From contig NZ_JABGCH010000006.1 in NCBI RefSeq assembly GCF_019799945.1, forward strand, positions 62,001 through 126,000: 64,000 nucleotides of DNA. Reading direction: 5' to 3'. Of the stretch, positions 32,946 to 45,174 are shown piece by piece. Under the pieces are notes generated by a model that did not search any database, was not told the origin of the DNA, and saw only the letters and a program-made list of their open reading frames with translations. The first letter of the stretch is position 1; every line of letters starts with the position of its first letter. This stretch comes from Modestobacter marinus (lineage in GTDB: Bacteria; Actinomycetota; Actinomycetes; Mycobacteriales; Geodermatophilaceae). Made by a program: the position numbers and the translations under genes.

Positions 32946-32981
32946 GTCGAGCGCCGACCACCCCCCGGGTCGGCGCTCGAC
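32946..32981 (+). terminator. Terminator of etfBA
   Basis: Two perfectly complementary 14-base arms (32946-32959 and 32968-32981) surround an 8-base loop. No T-tract is present. Confidence 0.75.
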
Positions 32982-33032
32982 GCTCGTCCCGGGGCCGGGA
33001 AGGCCCGGCCGGTCGCGACGGTTGGCCCGGAG

Positions 33033-34412
33033 GTGACCGGGAGCTCGTCCGTCTTCGACCGCGCCCACCGGCGCACGACGGCCGGCCTGCTGATGCTCGT
33101 CACCTTCATCGCCTTCGAGTCGATGGCCGTGGGGACGGCGATGCCGACGGCGGTGGCCGAGCTCGACGGCCTGGCCTGGTACGCGTGGCCGTTCAGCGCG
33201 TTCCTGGTCGCCTCGGTGGTCGGCATGGTGGTCGGCGGCGGGGTGGGCGACCGCCGCGGCGTGCGGGTGGCCCTGCCGTGGGGCGTCGGGGCCTTCGCCG
33301 CCGGGCTGCTCACCGCCGGGGTCGCCGCGGACATGGCGGTGTTCGTCGTCGGCCGGGCCGTGCAGGGGCTGGGCGCCGGCGTGATCGTCGTCCTGCTCTA
33401 CGTGATGGCCGGCCAGGCCTACACGCCCGCGCTGCGCCCCCGGCTGTTCGGGGCGATCTCCACCGCGTGGGTGCTGCCCGCCCTCGTCGGCCCGGTCGTC
33501 GCGGGCCTGCTCACCACGCACGCGAGCTGGCGGGTCGTCTTCCTCGGACTGCTCCCGCTGATCGTCCTCGGTCTCGCCCTCGTGCTGCCCGCGGTCCGTG
33601 CCCTGCCCCGGCCGGAGGGGACGGGCGGGGAACGGGCCGGGTGGTGGTGGGCCGTGCTGGCCGGGGCCGGCATCGCCGCGCTGCAGTACGCGGGCCAGCG
33701 GCGGGACCTGGTGGCGATCGCGGTCGCCGCGGCCGGGATCGCCGCGCTCGTCGCGGGCCTGCGCCCGCTCCTGCCGGCGGGCACGGTGCGGGCCGCCCGT
33801 GGGATGCCGGCCGTCGTCGCCTCGCGCGGCCTGCTGGCCGGCGCCTTCTTCGGCATGGACGCCCTCCTGCCGCTGACCCTCACCGAGGTGCACGGCTTCA
33901 GCGCCACGGCCGCCGGGGTGCCGCTCACCGCCGGCGCCCTCGGCTGGGCCACGGCGTCCCAGGTGCAGGGCCGGCTGCCGGACCTGCCCCGCGAGCGGCT
34001 GCTGCGGATCGGGTTCGTGCTGCTCGCGGTGGGACTCGCGGCGACCTCCCTCGCGGCGCTGCCCGCGCTCGGCGGCTGGCCCGCCTACCTCACCTGGGCG
34101 GTCGCCGGCCTCGGCATGGGCCTGGGCATGCCCAGCGTCGGGGTGCTGCTGCTCGCGCAGTCGCCGGAGCACCGCCGCGGCGCGGACTCCGCGGCCCTGC
34201 AGATCGCCGACGTCACCGCCTCCGCGCTGTGCATCGGGGCGGCCGGCGTGCTGGTCGCGGCGGCCACCGCGGGCTCGCTGTCCCTGTCGACGGCGGTGCT
34301 CGGGTCGATCGTCGTCTTCACCGTGCTCGCGCTGGCCGGGGTCGGGGTCGCCGGGCGGGCAGCGGCGCTCGGCGGACCGTCGGCCGCGACGCCTACGCTT
34401 GCGTCGTCATGA
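33033..34412 (+). CDS. MFS transporter
   Basis: This 459-residue protein is hydrophobic throughout, with about twelve to fourteen membrane segments. The motif-A loop [11 protein letters not shown] follows the second helix, and motif-C-like GPVVAGLL lies in helix 5, which points to a drug:H+ antiporter type exporter. Substrate is unknown. It starts at GTG 33033; GGAG lies immediately before, too close for ideal spacing, so the exact start is uncertain. Its stop overlaps the cysteine desulfurase start in an ATGA, so translation is probably coupled even though the functions look unrelated. Confidence 0.85.
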   Translation: MTGSSSVFDRAHRRTTAGLLMLVTFIAFESMAVGTAMPTAVAELDGLAWYAWPFSAFLVASVVGMVVGGGVGDRRGVRVALPWGVGAFAAGLLTAGVAADMAVFVVGRAVQGLGAGVIVVLLYVMAGQAYTPALRPRLFGAISTAWVLPALVGPVVAGLLTTHASWRVVFLGLLPLIVLGLALVLPAVRALPRPEGTGGERAGWWWAVLAGAGIAALQYAGQRRDLVAIAVAAAGIAALVAGLRPLLPAGTVRAARGMPAVVASRGLLAGAFFGMDALLPLTLTEVHGFSATAAGVPLTAGALGWATASQVQGRLPDLPRERLLRIGFVLLAVGLAATSLAALPALGGWPAYLTWAVAGLGMGLGMPSVGVLLLAQSPEHRRGADSAALQIADVTASALCIGAAGVLVAAATAGSLSLSTAVLGSIVVFTVLALAGVGVAGRAAALGGPSAATPTLASS

Positions 34413-35599
34413 CCTATCTCGACCATGCGGCGACCACGCCGATGCTGCCCGCCGCCCTCGCGGCGATGACCGAGCAGCTCGCGCGCGTGGGCAACGCGTC
34501 CTCGCTGCACGCCAGCGGCCGCGAGGCCCGGCGGGTGGCCGAGCAGTCCCGCGAGGGGCTCGCCGCCGCCCTGGGGGCCCGGCCGTCGGAGGTGCTCTTC
34601 ACCGGTGGGGGCACCGAGGGCGACAACCTCGCGGTGAAGGGCCTGTACTGGGCCCGCCGGGGTGCCGAGGACCGCCGTCGCCGTGTGGTGGCCAGCCCGG
34701 CCGAGCACCACGCCGTGCTCGACAGCGTGGAGTGGCTGGAGAAGCACGACGGCGCCGAGGTCACCTGGCTGCGGGTCGGGGAGACCGGGCGGATCACCCC
34801 CGAGTCCCTCGCCGACTCGCTCGGCGACGGCCGCGACGTCGCCGTCGCCAGCGTCATGTGGGCCAACAACGAGATCGGGGCGGTCAGCGACCTGGCCGCG
34901 CTGGCCGAGGTGGCGCACGCGGTCGGCGTGCCGCTGCACACCGACGCGGTCCAGGCGATCGGCCAGCTGCCGGTCGACTTCGCCGCGAGCGGCGTCGACG
35001 CGCTGACCATGACCGGGCACAAGCTCGGCGGTCCGATGGGTGCCGGGGCGCTGCTGCTGCGCCGGGACGCCGAGTGCACGCCGCTGCTGCACGGCGGCGG
35101 CCAGGAGCGGGACGTCCGCTCGGGCACCCTCGACGTGGCCGCGATCGTGGGGCTCGCGGTGGCCGCGCAGGCCGCGGTGGCCGACCGCGCGGAGCGCGCA
35201 GCCCGGATCGCCGCGCTGCGGGACCGGCTGATCGCCGGCGTCCTGGAGCGGGTGCCGGACGCCCAGCTCAACGGGCCGGCGCTGGACGACGTCGTCGCCG
35301 GTGGCCCGGGCCGGCTTCCGGGCAACGCGCACCTGTCGTTCCCGGGCGCCGAGGGGGACCTGCTGCTCATGCTCCTGGACGCGCGGGGCATCGAGTGCTC
35401 GACCGGCTCGGCCTGCAGCGCCGGGGTGGCCCGGCCCAGCCACGTGCTGCTCGCCGCGGGCGCCCCGCCGGCCCGCGCGCGCAGCTCGCTGCGCTTCAGC
35501 TTCGGCCACACGTCCACCGACGCCGACGTGGACGCGGTGCTCGAGGTCATTGCCCCCGTCGTCGAGCGGGCCCGCCGGGCGGGGACCACGACGCGGTGA
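34409..35599 (+). CDS. Cysteine desulfurase (NifS/IscS-like)
   Basis: This 396-residue fold-type I PLP enzyme removes sulfur from cysteine as an enzyme-bound persulfide. PLP is held by Lys205 (TMTGHKLGG) and the ring-stacking histidine in PAEHHAVL; the persulfide cysteine is Cys336 in STGSACSAG. Placement directly before mnmA suggests it feeds tRNA 2-thiolation, as IscS does, although in E. coli a relay of Tus proteins is needed and none is encoded here. The start is ATG 34409, overlapping the MFS stop. A possible internal promoter (TACGCT, 9 bases ahead) lies inside the MFS gene. Confidence 0.93.
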   Translation: MTYLDHAATTPMLPAALAAMTEQLARVGNASSLHASGREARRVAEQSREGLAAALGARPSEVLFTGGGTEGDNLAVKGLYWARRGAEDRRRRVVASPAEHHAVLDSVEWLEKHDGAEVTWLRVGETGRITPESLADSLGDGRDVAVASVMWANNEIGAVSDLAALAEVAHAVGVPLHTDAVQAIGQLPVDFAASGVDALTMTGHKLGGPMGAGALLLRRDAECTPLLHGGGQERDVRSGTLDVAAIVGLAVAAQAAVADRAERAARIAALRDRLIAGVLERVPDAQLNGPALDDVVAGGPGRLPGNAHLSFPGAEGDLLLMLLDARGIECSTGSACSAGVARPSHVLLAAGAPPARARSSLRFSFGHTSTDADVDAVLEVIAPVVERARRAGTTTR

Positions 35600-35606
35600 G
35601 GCGACA

Positions 35607-35667
35607 GCGAGTGAGCATCGCAGCGAGCGCCAGCGAGCGAGGAGCGGAGCGAGCGCGGAGCCGAGCG
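35607..35667 (+). repeat. 61-base intercistronic repeat, copy A
   Basis: This purine-rich, GCGAG-rich element between the cysteine desulfurase gene and mnmA is 55/61 identical to the element at 45114-45174. Both are 61 bases and both lie between co-directional genes. Copy A begins 7 bases after the upstream stop codon and ends 14 bases before mnmA. Confidence 0.85.
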
Positions 35668-35681
35668 GAAGTGGTGTGGCG

Positions 35682-36779
35682 GTGAGGGTCATCGCCGCGA
35701 TGAGCGGGGGAGTGGACTCCGCTGTCGCCGCCGCGCTCGCCGTCGAGGAGGGGCACGAGGTGACCGGCGTCCACCTCGCGCTGTCCCCGGACCGTCAGAC
35801 GCTGCGCAGCGGCGCCCGCGGCTGCTGCAGCGTCGAGGACGCGCACGACGCGCGGCGGGTCGCCGACGAGCTGGGCATCCCGTTCTACGTCTGGGACCTC
35901 GCCGAGCGGTTCCGGGAGGACGTCGTCGAGGACTTCGTCGCCGAGTACGCGGCCGGCCGGACGCCCAACCCCTGCCTGCGCTGCAACGAGCGGATCAAGT
36001 TCGCCGCGGTGCTGGACCGCGCCCGGGCGCTGGGCTTCGACGCCGTCGTCACCGGGCACCACGCCCGGCTCGCCGACGGCGAGCTGCGCCGGTCGGTGGA
36101 CGCGGCCAAGGACCAATCCTACGTGCTCGGCGTGCTCACCGCCGGGCAGCTGGCCGGCGCGCTGTTCCCGCTCGGCTCGATGACCAAGGACCGGGTGCGC
36201 GCGATCGCCGCCGAGCGCGGGTTCGCGGTGGCCACCAAGCCGGACTCGCACGACATCTGCTTCATCTCCGACGGCGACACCCGCGGCTGGCTGACCCGGC
36301 GGCTGGGCGAGCAGCCCGGGCCGGTGGTCGACGTGGCGACCGGGGAGACGGTCGGCACGCACGCCGGCGCGTACGGCTTCACCGTCGGGCAGCGGCGCGG
36401 GCTGGGCGTCAGCACCGGCGACCAGCGGCCGCGCTACGTGCTCGGGATCGAGCCGGTCACCCGGACGGTGACCGTCGGCACCGCCGAGCAGGCCGCCGTC
36501 GACGAGGTGCTGACCGGCCGGCCCACCTGGACCGGTCCGGAGCCGGAGCTGCCGTTCACAGCCCAGGTCCAGCTGCGGGCACACGGGGCGGCGGTCGCCT
36601 GCCGGGTCACCGGCAGCGCGGACGGCGGGCTGCGGATCGCGCTCGCCGAGCCGCAGCGGGGGGTGGCGCCGGGGCAGTCCGCCGTCCTCTACGCCCCCGA
36701 CGTCGAGCGTGGCGACCAGGTGCTCGGGCAGGGCCCGGTGCTGCGCGCCGGTGAACGGTCGGCGGCCGTCGTCCGCTGA
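35682..36779 (+). CDS. mnmA: tRNA-specific 2-thiouridylase
   Basis: This 365-residue enzyme makes s2U34 in tRNAs for Lys, Glu and Gln. It has the ATP-pyrophosphatase P-loop [12 protein letters not shown] at the N terminus and the two catalytic cysteines: Cys98 (NPCLRCN) and Cys193 (SHDICFIS). GTG 35682 retains the first beta strand (VRVIAA); an ATG six codons later would delete it. The upstream cysteine desulfurase is the likely sulfur source. A 61-base repeated element lies between them and would form part of the mnmA translation-initiation region. Confidence 0.95.
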   Translation: MRVIAAMSGGVDSAVAAALAVEEGHEVTGVHLALSPDRQTLRSGARGCCSVEDAHDARRVADELGIPFYVWDLAERFREDVVEDFVAEYAAGRTPNPCLRCNERIKFAAVLDRARALGFDAVVTGHHARLADGELRRSVDAAKDQSYVLGVLTAGQLAGALFPLGSMTKDRVRAIAAERGFAVATKPDSHDICFISDGDTRGWLTRRLGEQPGPVVDVATGETVGTHAGAYGFTVGQRRGLGVSTGDQRPRYVLGIEPVTRTVTVGTAEQAAVDEVLTGRPTWTGPEPELPFTAQVQLRAHGAAVACRVTGSADGGLRIALAEPQRGVAPGQSAVLYAPDVERGDQVLGQGPVLRAGERSAAVVR

Positions 36780-36781
36780 GG

Positions 36782-36811
36782 TTGGCAGGCCTCCTGCCAC
36801 GGGATTAGCGT
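36782..36811 (+). promoter_or_regulatory. Promoter of the nucleotidase gene with overlapping inverted repeat
   Basis: TTGGCA (36782-36787) and TAGCGT (36806-36811) are separated by 18 bases. A perfect inverted repeat with TGGCAGG/CCTGCCA arms (36783-36799) overlaps the -35 and spacer. Predicted start of transcription near 36818 gives a leader of about 96 bases containing another hairpin (CCCGGCC/GGCCGGG, 36843-36861). Confidence 0.5.
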
Positions 36812-36913
36812 CAGCCGGGCCGGCCTCCGCACGGCTGGTGAGCCCGGCCCGAGCGGCCGGGCCGTTGTCGCCGAGGTGCGCCCGCGCAGCCCGGCCTGCG
36901 TCCTGGAGGACTC

Positions 36914-38749
36914 TTGCGCCGAACGCGCCTGACCGTCGCCGTGACCCTGGCCGCAGCCACGGTCGTCACCGTGCCCACCCCCGCCGCGGCGCAGGACCCG
37001 GGCGTCCCGGTCCAGCTGCTGGCGATGAACGACTTCCACGGGCGGGTCAGCCCCACGACGGGCAGTGACAGCCAGCTGCTGACCTCGCCCGGCCCGGACG
37101 GCGTCTACGGCACCAACCCGGCGACCGGCACGAACGACGACGTCGTCACCGAGGTCGGCGGCTCCGCCCACGTCGCGGCCACCGTCGCCGCGCTGCAGGA
37201 GTCGTTCCTGGCCGACAGCGAGGACACCGGTGCGTCGCTGTTCGTCGGCGCCGGTGACCTGGTCAGCGCCTCGCCGTTCGAGTCCAGCGTCTACAAGGAC
37301 GAGCCGACCATCGAGGTCCTCAACGCGATGGGGCTGGACGTCTCCTCGGTCGGCAACCACGAGTTCGACCGCGGCACCGAGGAGCTGCGCCGCATCTCCG
37401 CCGCCACCGACGGCACGTACACCGACGACGTCGAGGCCTGCGACGGCGTGACGGTCGGCGTGGACGGCTGCTTCGGCACCGACGGCCACGAGTTCGAGGG
37501 CGCGGACTTCCCGTACCTGGCGGCCAACGTCGTCGCCACCGAGACCGGCGAGCCGATTCTGCCGCCGTACCAGGTCTTCGACACCCCCGGCGACGTGCAG
37601 GTCGCGCTGATCGGGGTGGTCACCGAGACGACGCCGAGCATCGTGTCGCCCACCGGGATCGCCGACGTCACGTTCATCGACGAGGCGGACGCGGTGAACA
37701 CCTGGGTGCCCGAGCTGCAGGAGATGGGCGTCGAGGCGATCGGCGTGCTCATCCACGAGGGCGGCACCGTCGGCAACGCGATGCCGATCGCCTTCGACGG
37801 CTGCGAGGGGCTCAGCGGGCCGGTCCTGGACATCAACGCGCGCACCAGCCCCGCGGTGGACCTGATCATCAGCGCGCACACGCACCAGGCGTACAACTGC
37901 CGGCTGCCGGACCCGGACGGTCAGCAGCGGCTGGTCACGCAGGCCGGGTACTACGGCCGGCTGGTCACCGACATCCGGCTGACGGTCGACCCGGAGACCG
38001 GCGACGTGGACCGGGCGGCCACCTACCAGGCGGCCAACGTCCCGGTCACCCGGACGACGGCGGACGCGGACGTCGCCTCGGTCGTCGAGTACTGGAACGG
38101 CCGGGCCGACGAGACCGGCAACGTCGTCGTCGGGACCGTCACCGGGGACCTGCTGCGGGCCCGCAGCGGCGAGACGGTCGTCCGCAACGACGAGTCGGTG
38201 CTCGGGACGTTCGTCGCCGACGCGCAGCTGGCCGGTGCGCAGGCGCAGCCCGAGCTCGGCGCCCCCGTCGTCGCCTTCATGAACCCCGGCGGGCTGCGCA
38301 CCGACATCGCCGCCGGCGAGGTCACCTTCCGGGAGCTGTTCGACGTCCAGCCGTTCAGCAACACGGTCAACACGCTGGTGCTGACCGGCGCGGCCATCGA
38401 CGACGTGCTCGAGCAGCAGTTCCGCGGCGCGGACAACACGACCGACCTGGTGCTGTCGACGTCCGGCGGCTTCCGCTACGAGTACGACCGCGCGCGGGCC
38501 GAGGGCGACCGGGTCTTCGACTGCTCGATCAGCATCGGCGAGCAGCCGGTCACCGCGGAGGGCAGCTACCGGGTCGCGGCCAACTCGTTCCTGGCCGCGG
38601 GCGGGGACAGCTTCACGGCGTTCACCACCGGCACCGAGCAGGTGACCGGGCCGCCGGACGTCGACACGGCGGTCGCCTACCTGCAGGGCCGCACGATCGA
38701 CCCGCCGAACGGGGACCACGCGATCCCGGTGACCACACCGAGCTGCTGA
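36914..38749 (+). CDS. Secreted 5'-nucleotidase / metallophosphoesterase
   Basis: This 611-residue exported protein has a Sec signal peptide (RRTRLTVAV...PAAAQ, cleavage near residue 26). A calcineurin-like metallophosphatase domain follows with MNDFHGR, GDLVSAS, GNHEFDRG and SAHTHQAY, which bind the two metals. The C-terminal 5'-nucleotidase domain carries NPGGLRTDI and an F-stacking site near DVQPFSNTV. It should release phosphate from extracellular nucleotides, or act as a 2',3'-cyclic phosphodiesterase. The start is TTG 36914, supported by GGAGG four bases ahead and by the signal-peptide sequence. It has its own promoter after mnmA. Confidence 0.92.
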   Translation: MRRTRLTVAVTLAAATVVTVPTPAAAQDPGVPVQLLAMNDFHGRVSPTTGSDSQLLTSPGPDGVYGTNPATGTNDDVVTEVGGSAHVAATVAALQESFLADSEDTGASLFVGAGDLVSASPFESSVYKDEPTIEVLNAMGLDVSSVGNHEFDRGTEELRRISAATDGTYTDDVEACDGVTVGVDGCFGTDGHEFEGADFPYLAANVVATETGEPILPPYQVFDTPGDVQVALIGVVTETTPSIVSPTGIADVTFIDEADAVNTWVPELQEMGVEAIGVLIHEGGTVGNAMPIAFDGCEGLSGPVLDINARTSPAVDLIISAHTHQAYNCRLPDPDGQQRLVTQAGYYGRLVTDIRLTVDPETGDVDRAATYQAANVPVTRTTADADVASVVEYWNGRADETGNVVVGTVTGDLLRARSGETVVRNDESVLGTFVADAQLAGAQAQPELGAPVVAFMNPGGLRTDIAAGEVTFRELFDVQPFSNTVNTLVLTGAAIDDVLEQQFRGADNTTDLVLSTSGGFRYEYDRARAEGDRVFDCSISIGEQPVTAEGSYRVAANSFLAAGGDSFTAFTTGTEQVTGPPDVDTAVAYLQGRTIDPPNGDHAIPVTTPSC

Positions 38750-38775
38750 CGACCCGGGACGTCGGGAGGCCGGGT

Positions 38776-38781
38776 TACGGT
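38776..38781 (+). promoter_or_regulatory. -10 hexamer (TACGGT) of the leaderless metE-like gene
   Basis: TACGGT is followed by 6 bases and GTG 38788, the same hexamer as before ligA at 41714. Confidence 0.5.
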
Positions 38782-38787
38782 CGGGTC

Positions 38788-39840
38788 GTGGCCTCGCCGA
38801 CAGACTCCCCGGACGAGAACAGCAGCCCCGGCGCCGACGCGCCGGCCGACCACGGGCCGGCGCCCACGCGGTGGGGGCCGGCCTCCGGGGTCGGGTCGCT
38901 GCCCGGGGACGACCCGGTGGAGGCCGTGCGGCTGGTGACCGGGGAGCTGCCGGACTTCCCGCACCTCCCCGAGTTGCCGGGGCGGGGGCCGGGCGCCGAC
39001 CTGATCGGGCGCAGCGCCGCGCTGCTGGTTGACCTCGCCGTCGACCTCACCCCGGCCGGATGGCGGCTGGTCCCGCGGCCGGGCGCCGACCTGCGCCGGG
39101 CGCACGCGACTTTGGCCCGCGACCTCGACGCCCTCTACGAGGTGGCCGAGCGGTACGCCGGGCCGTTCAAGGTGCAGGTGGCCGGGCCGTGGACGCTGGC
39201 GGCCGGGCTGGAGCGGACCCGCGGCGACCGGGCCGTCGTCGACCCGGGCGCGCGACGGGACCTCGCGCAGTCCCTGGCCGAGGGGATCACGGCCCACGTG
39301 GCCGCCGTCTCCGCGCGGGTGCCGGGGGCGGAGGTCGTGGTCCAGCTCGACGAGCCGTCGCTGCCCGCCGTCCTGCAGGGGGCGCTGCCCACGGCCAGCG
39401 GGTTCGGGAAGCTGGCCGCGGTCGAGGCCACCGTCGTGGAGGAGGAGCTCGGCCACCTCGTGGACCGGATCGCCCGGCCGGTGGTCGTGCACTGCTGCGC
39501 CTCCCGCGCGCCCCTGGACCTGTTCCGGGCCGCCGGTGCCGCGGCGGTCTCCTTCGATTTGGGGCTGGTGCAGGACCTCGACGCCCTCGGGACGGCGGTG
39601 GAGGCGGGCACCCACCTGCTCGTCGGCGTGGTGCCCGGCACCGACACCCGGCTGCCGCAGCCGAAGGCCACGGCCAGCCGGGTGCAGGGCTGGTGGCGGG
39701 AGCTGGGGTTCCCGATGGACGAGCTGTACACCGCGGTGACGCTCACGCCGTCCTGCGGCCTGGCCGGGGCGAGCTCCGGCTACGCCCGGACGGCGATGAC
39801 CCACGTCCGCGAGGCGGCGAAGTACCTGCTGCCGGAGTAG
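38788..39840 (+). CDS. MetE C-terminal-domain-like methionine synthase family protein
   Basis: This 350-residue protein corresponds to the C-terminal, zinc-binding half of cobalamin-independent methionine synthase and lacks the N-terminal half. Likely zinc ligands are His235 and Cys237 (VVHCCAS) and Cys323 (LTPSCGLAG). Core-only MetE proteins of this type occur widely in actinobacteria near ligA and gat genes; whether they make methionine or transfer other methyl groups is not established. The N-terminal 30 residues are Pro/Ala/Asp-rich and disordered. GTG 38788 has a -10 hexamer 6 bases ahead. Confidence 0.8.
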   Translation: MASPTDSPDENSSPGADAPADHGPAPTRWGPASGVGSLPGDDPVEAVRLVTGELPDFPHLPELPGRGPGADLIGRSAALLVDLAVDLTPAGWRLVPRPGADLRRAHATLARDLDALYEVAERYAGPFKVQVAGPWTLAAGLERTRGDRAVVDPGARRDLAQSLAEGITAHVAAVSARVPGAEVVVQLDEPSLPAVLQGALPTASGFGKLAAVEATVVEEELGHLVDRIARPVVVHCCASRAPLDLFRAAGAAAVSFDLGLVQDLDALGTAVEAGTHLLVGVVPGTDTRLPQPKATASRVQGWWRELGFPMDELYTAVTLTPSCGLAGASSGYARTAMTHVREAAKYLLPE

Positions 39841-40311
39841 TCAGCGCAGGGTGCCGACGACGGCGACCGGCGTGCCGTCGCGCGGGCAGCTCCACCGGGC
39901 GGCGCCGTCCCGGACGACGGCCTGCAGCGGGTGCGTGGTCGGGTGGTGCGGGCACCGCGGCCAGTTGGTGGCCGTGGTGCCGCACAGCTCGTCGATCACC
40001 CAGTCCTGCGCCATGGCGGCCACGTGGCAGACCTGCTCCGGCCGGGGCCGGTCGAGCGGGACTGAGACGCCGGCGCCGTGGCTGCCGTCGCCGCTCCACA
40101 GCATCGCGGTCGCGGAGCCGGGGTCGGCCGACCAGCCGTCGTCGACCACCCGGGGGACCGGAGCGCCGGTGGCCGTGACGTCGGCGAAGACGGGCGCCAG
40201 GGCGCTGGCGAGCTGTACGTGCACCCGGGCACGCTGGCACGGCGGGCCGATGGACGCCAGCGGATCGCCGTGCGGCGTCGTCCGCTCAGTGGGCCCGATC
40301 GCCGCTGTCAC
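39841..40311 (-). CDS. Hypothetical protein with possible C-terminal zinc knuckle
   Basis: I do not recognise this 156-residue protein. It is soluble. The middle (ALAPVFADVTATGAP) reads like a folded domain, and the C-terminal region contains paired Cys/His (CPHH, then TTHP and a later SCP) that could bind zinc. GTG 40311 has a strong GGAGGA four bases ahead, so it is very likely translated. It is convergent with the MetE-like gene, whose last base is immediately adjacent, and divergent from the HNH gene; the 109-base divergent gap holds an SOS box that might act on both. Confidence 0.72.
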   Translation of the reverse strand: MTAAIGPTERTTPHGDPLASIGPPCQRARVHVQLASALAPVFADVTATGAPVPRVVDDGWSADPGSATAMLWSGDGSHGAGVSVPLDRPRPEQVCHVAAMAQDWVIDELCGTTATNWPRCPHHPTTHPLQAVVRDGAARWSCPRDGTPVAVVGTLR

Positions 40312-40381
40312 TGGTCCTCCGCGGAATGTGGAAACCGCTCCTGAGCTGGGGATTCGCGCTGCGGCCTCGACTCGGGACCGA

Positions 40382-40403
40382 TAGACTTCGTACACATGTT
40401 CGA
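40382..40403 (+). promoter_or_regulatory. SOS (LexA) box and -10 of the HNH gene
   Basis: The 16-base TCGTACACATGTTCGA (40388-40403) matches the actinobacterial LexA consensus TCGAAC-N4-GTTCGA at 11 of 12 fixed positions. A TAGACT -10 hexamer (40382-40387) directly precedes it, so the box covers the predicted transcription start. The HNH gene starts 17 bases further on with its own ribosome binding site. Confidence 0.75.
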
Positions 40404-40420
40404 AGCCGGCGGGAGGTGTC

Positions 40421-43901
<3,481 letters not shown>

Positions 43902-43942
43902 CGACCCCGAACCCGCCCCCCGTGCAGGGCAGGGGTACCGCT

Positions 43943-44602
43943 TCAGATCGGGGGCAGCCGGGCGACCGTGGCGGCGATGCCCGCGAGGTGCGTCAGCCGC
44001 AGCAGCTCCGACCGGCGGAAGGCCGGCCCGCCGGTGCGGCCCGCCAGCACCGCGGACTCGGCGTCCAGCGGGGCGGCCATCATCTCCACGGCCAGCTCCT
44101 GCCACCGCTGCGGCACCCAGTCGGCGTCGCTCGGCAGCAGCAGCGGGCCGCGCAGCGGCAGCCACGGCAACGCCACACCGTCCAGGGACGGCGCCGCCTC
44201 CGACGCCGCCACCACCTCGGGCTGCTCGCCGCTGCCGCTGACCACCACGGCCCACCCGCTGTGGAAGACCCGCGGCAGCTCGGCGGCGAGCACCTTCGGC
44301 ATCACCTCGCCCGCCGGGGCCAGCGCCTCCAGCAGGTCCAGCTCCCGGTGGGTGTCCAGCGGCCCGGCGAACGGCCGCAGCGACTCCACCTGCACGCCGG
44401 GGACCGTGGTCGCGGCGGTGATCAGGCTGTCGACGACCCGGTCCGGTGGCAGGTCGACGACGATGTCGTCGACCGCGACGCCGTTGCCGCGCTCGAGCAC
44501 GTCCACACCCACGATGTCGATGCCGGCCGCGCCGAGCGCGGTCGCGACGGCACCCAGGATGCCGGGGCGGTCGGGGACGACCAGCCGCAAGAGATGGGAC
44601 AC
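43943..44602 (-). CDS. ACT-domain protein
   Basis: This 219-residue protein has an N-terminal ACT domain (residues 2-75: [24 protein letters not shown] is typical, split as [11 protein letters not shown] and [11 protein letters not shown]). The remaining 140 residues are of unknown fold and contain no catalytic motif I recognise. ACT domains sense amino acids. Homologues sit next to gatC in actinobacteria, but no function is established. GTG 44602 has GGAGGT three bases ahead, a strong start. It is divergent from gatC across 193 bases. Confidence 0.8.
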   Translation of the reverse strand: MSHLLRLVVPDRPGILGAVATALGAAGIDIVGVDVLERGNGVAVDDIVVDLPPDRVVDSLITAATTVPGVQVESLRPFAGPLDTHRELDLLEALAPAGEVMPKVLAAELPRVFHSGWAVVVSGSGEQPEVVAASEAAPSLDGVALPWLPLRGPLLLPSDADWVPQRWQELAVEMMAAPLDAESAVLAGRTGGPAFRRSELLRLTHLAGIAATVARLPPI

Positions 44603-44724
44603 GGAACCTCCGGTGCCGTGCGTATGCGGGCCGATCGCCGTCGATCGCGGGCAGGGGCAGCCTCTCGCATCAGGCGCCTCCCGTCCAAGTCCGGCTCGCG
44701 ATCGGGCCGCACATCCGCCCCACG

Positions 44725-44730
44725 TACAGT
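44725..44730 (+). promoter_or_regulatory. -10 hexamer (TACAGT) of the gat operon
   Basis: TACAGT predicts transcription from about 44737, giving a leader of about 60 bases before gatC. No convincing -35 is seen. Confidence 0.4.
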
Positions 44731-44795
44731 GGGCGGGTCGTGTAGCGAGTCGAAGCCGGGTCTCCCCGGCGGCCGAAGTGGGGTCCAACCGCAGC

Positions 44796-45095
44796 ATGAG
44801 CAGCATCTCCCGGGAGGACGTGGCGCATCTCGCCCGCCTGGCCCGGCTGGCCGTGACCGACGAGGAGCTCGACCGGTTCGCCGGGCAGCTCGATCAGGTG
44901 CTCTCCGCCGTCGCGCGGGTGGGCGAGGCCGCGGTCGCCGACGTCCCGCCGATGTCGCACGCCGTCCCGCTCACCAACGTCACCCGGCCCGACGAGGTCA
45001 CCCCGTGCCTGTCCCGCGACGCCGTGCTGGCCGGCGCGCCGGCCGCGGAGGACGGCCGGTTCCGGGTGCCGCGCATCCTGGGTGAGGAGGAGTGA
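44796..45095 (+). CDS. gatC: Glutamyl-tRNA(Gln) amidotransferase subunit C
   Basis: This 99-residue protein is the belt subunit that links GatA and GatB. It shows [17 protein letters not shown], the [12 protein letters not shown] helix and the C-terminal [22 protein letters not shown] typical of GatC (split as [10 protein letters not shown] and GRFRVPRIL). It is the first gene of gatC-gatA-(membrane protein)-gatB, in actinobacterial order. The start ATG 44796 is supported by family length. It is separated from gatA by 79 bases containing a repeated element. Confidence 0.95.
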   Translation: MSSISREDVAHLARLARLAVTDEELDRFAGQLDQVLSAVARVGEAAVADVPPMSHAVPLTNVTRPDEVTPCLSRDAVLAGAPAAEDGRFRVPRILGEEE

Positions 45096-45113
45096 GCACG
45101 GCGATGACGACGC

Positions 45114-45174
45114 GCGAGCGAGCATCGCAGGGAGCGCCAGCGACCGAGGAGCGGAACGAGTGCGGAGTCGAGCG
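45114..45174 (+). repeat. 61-base intercistronic repeat, copy B
   Basis: This element is 55/61 identical to copy A at 35607-35667. Its last base directly abuts the gatA ATG at 45175, so it supplies the whole ribosome-entry region of gatA, including AGGAGCGGA motifs. It begins 18 bases after the gatC stop. Confidence 0.85.

Noticed and set aside
36818-36913. Known riboswitch in the nucleotidase leader
   Set aside because: The leader has GC hairpins but I could not match it to a conserved riboswitch core.
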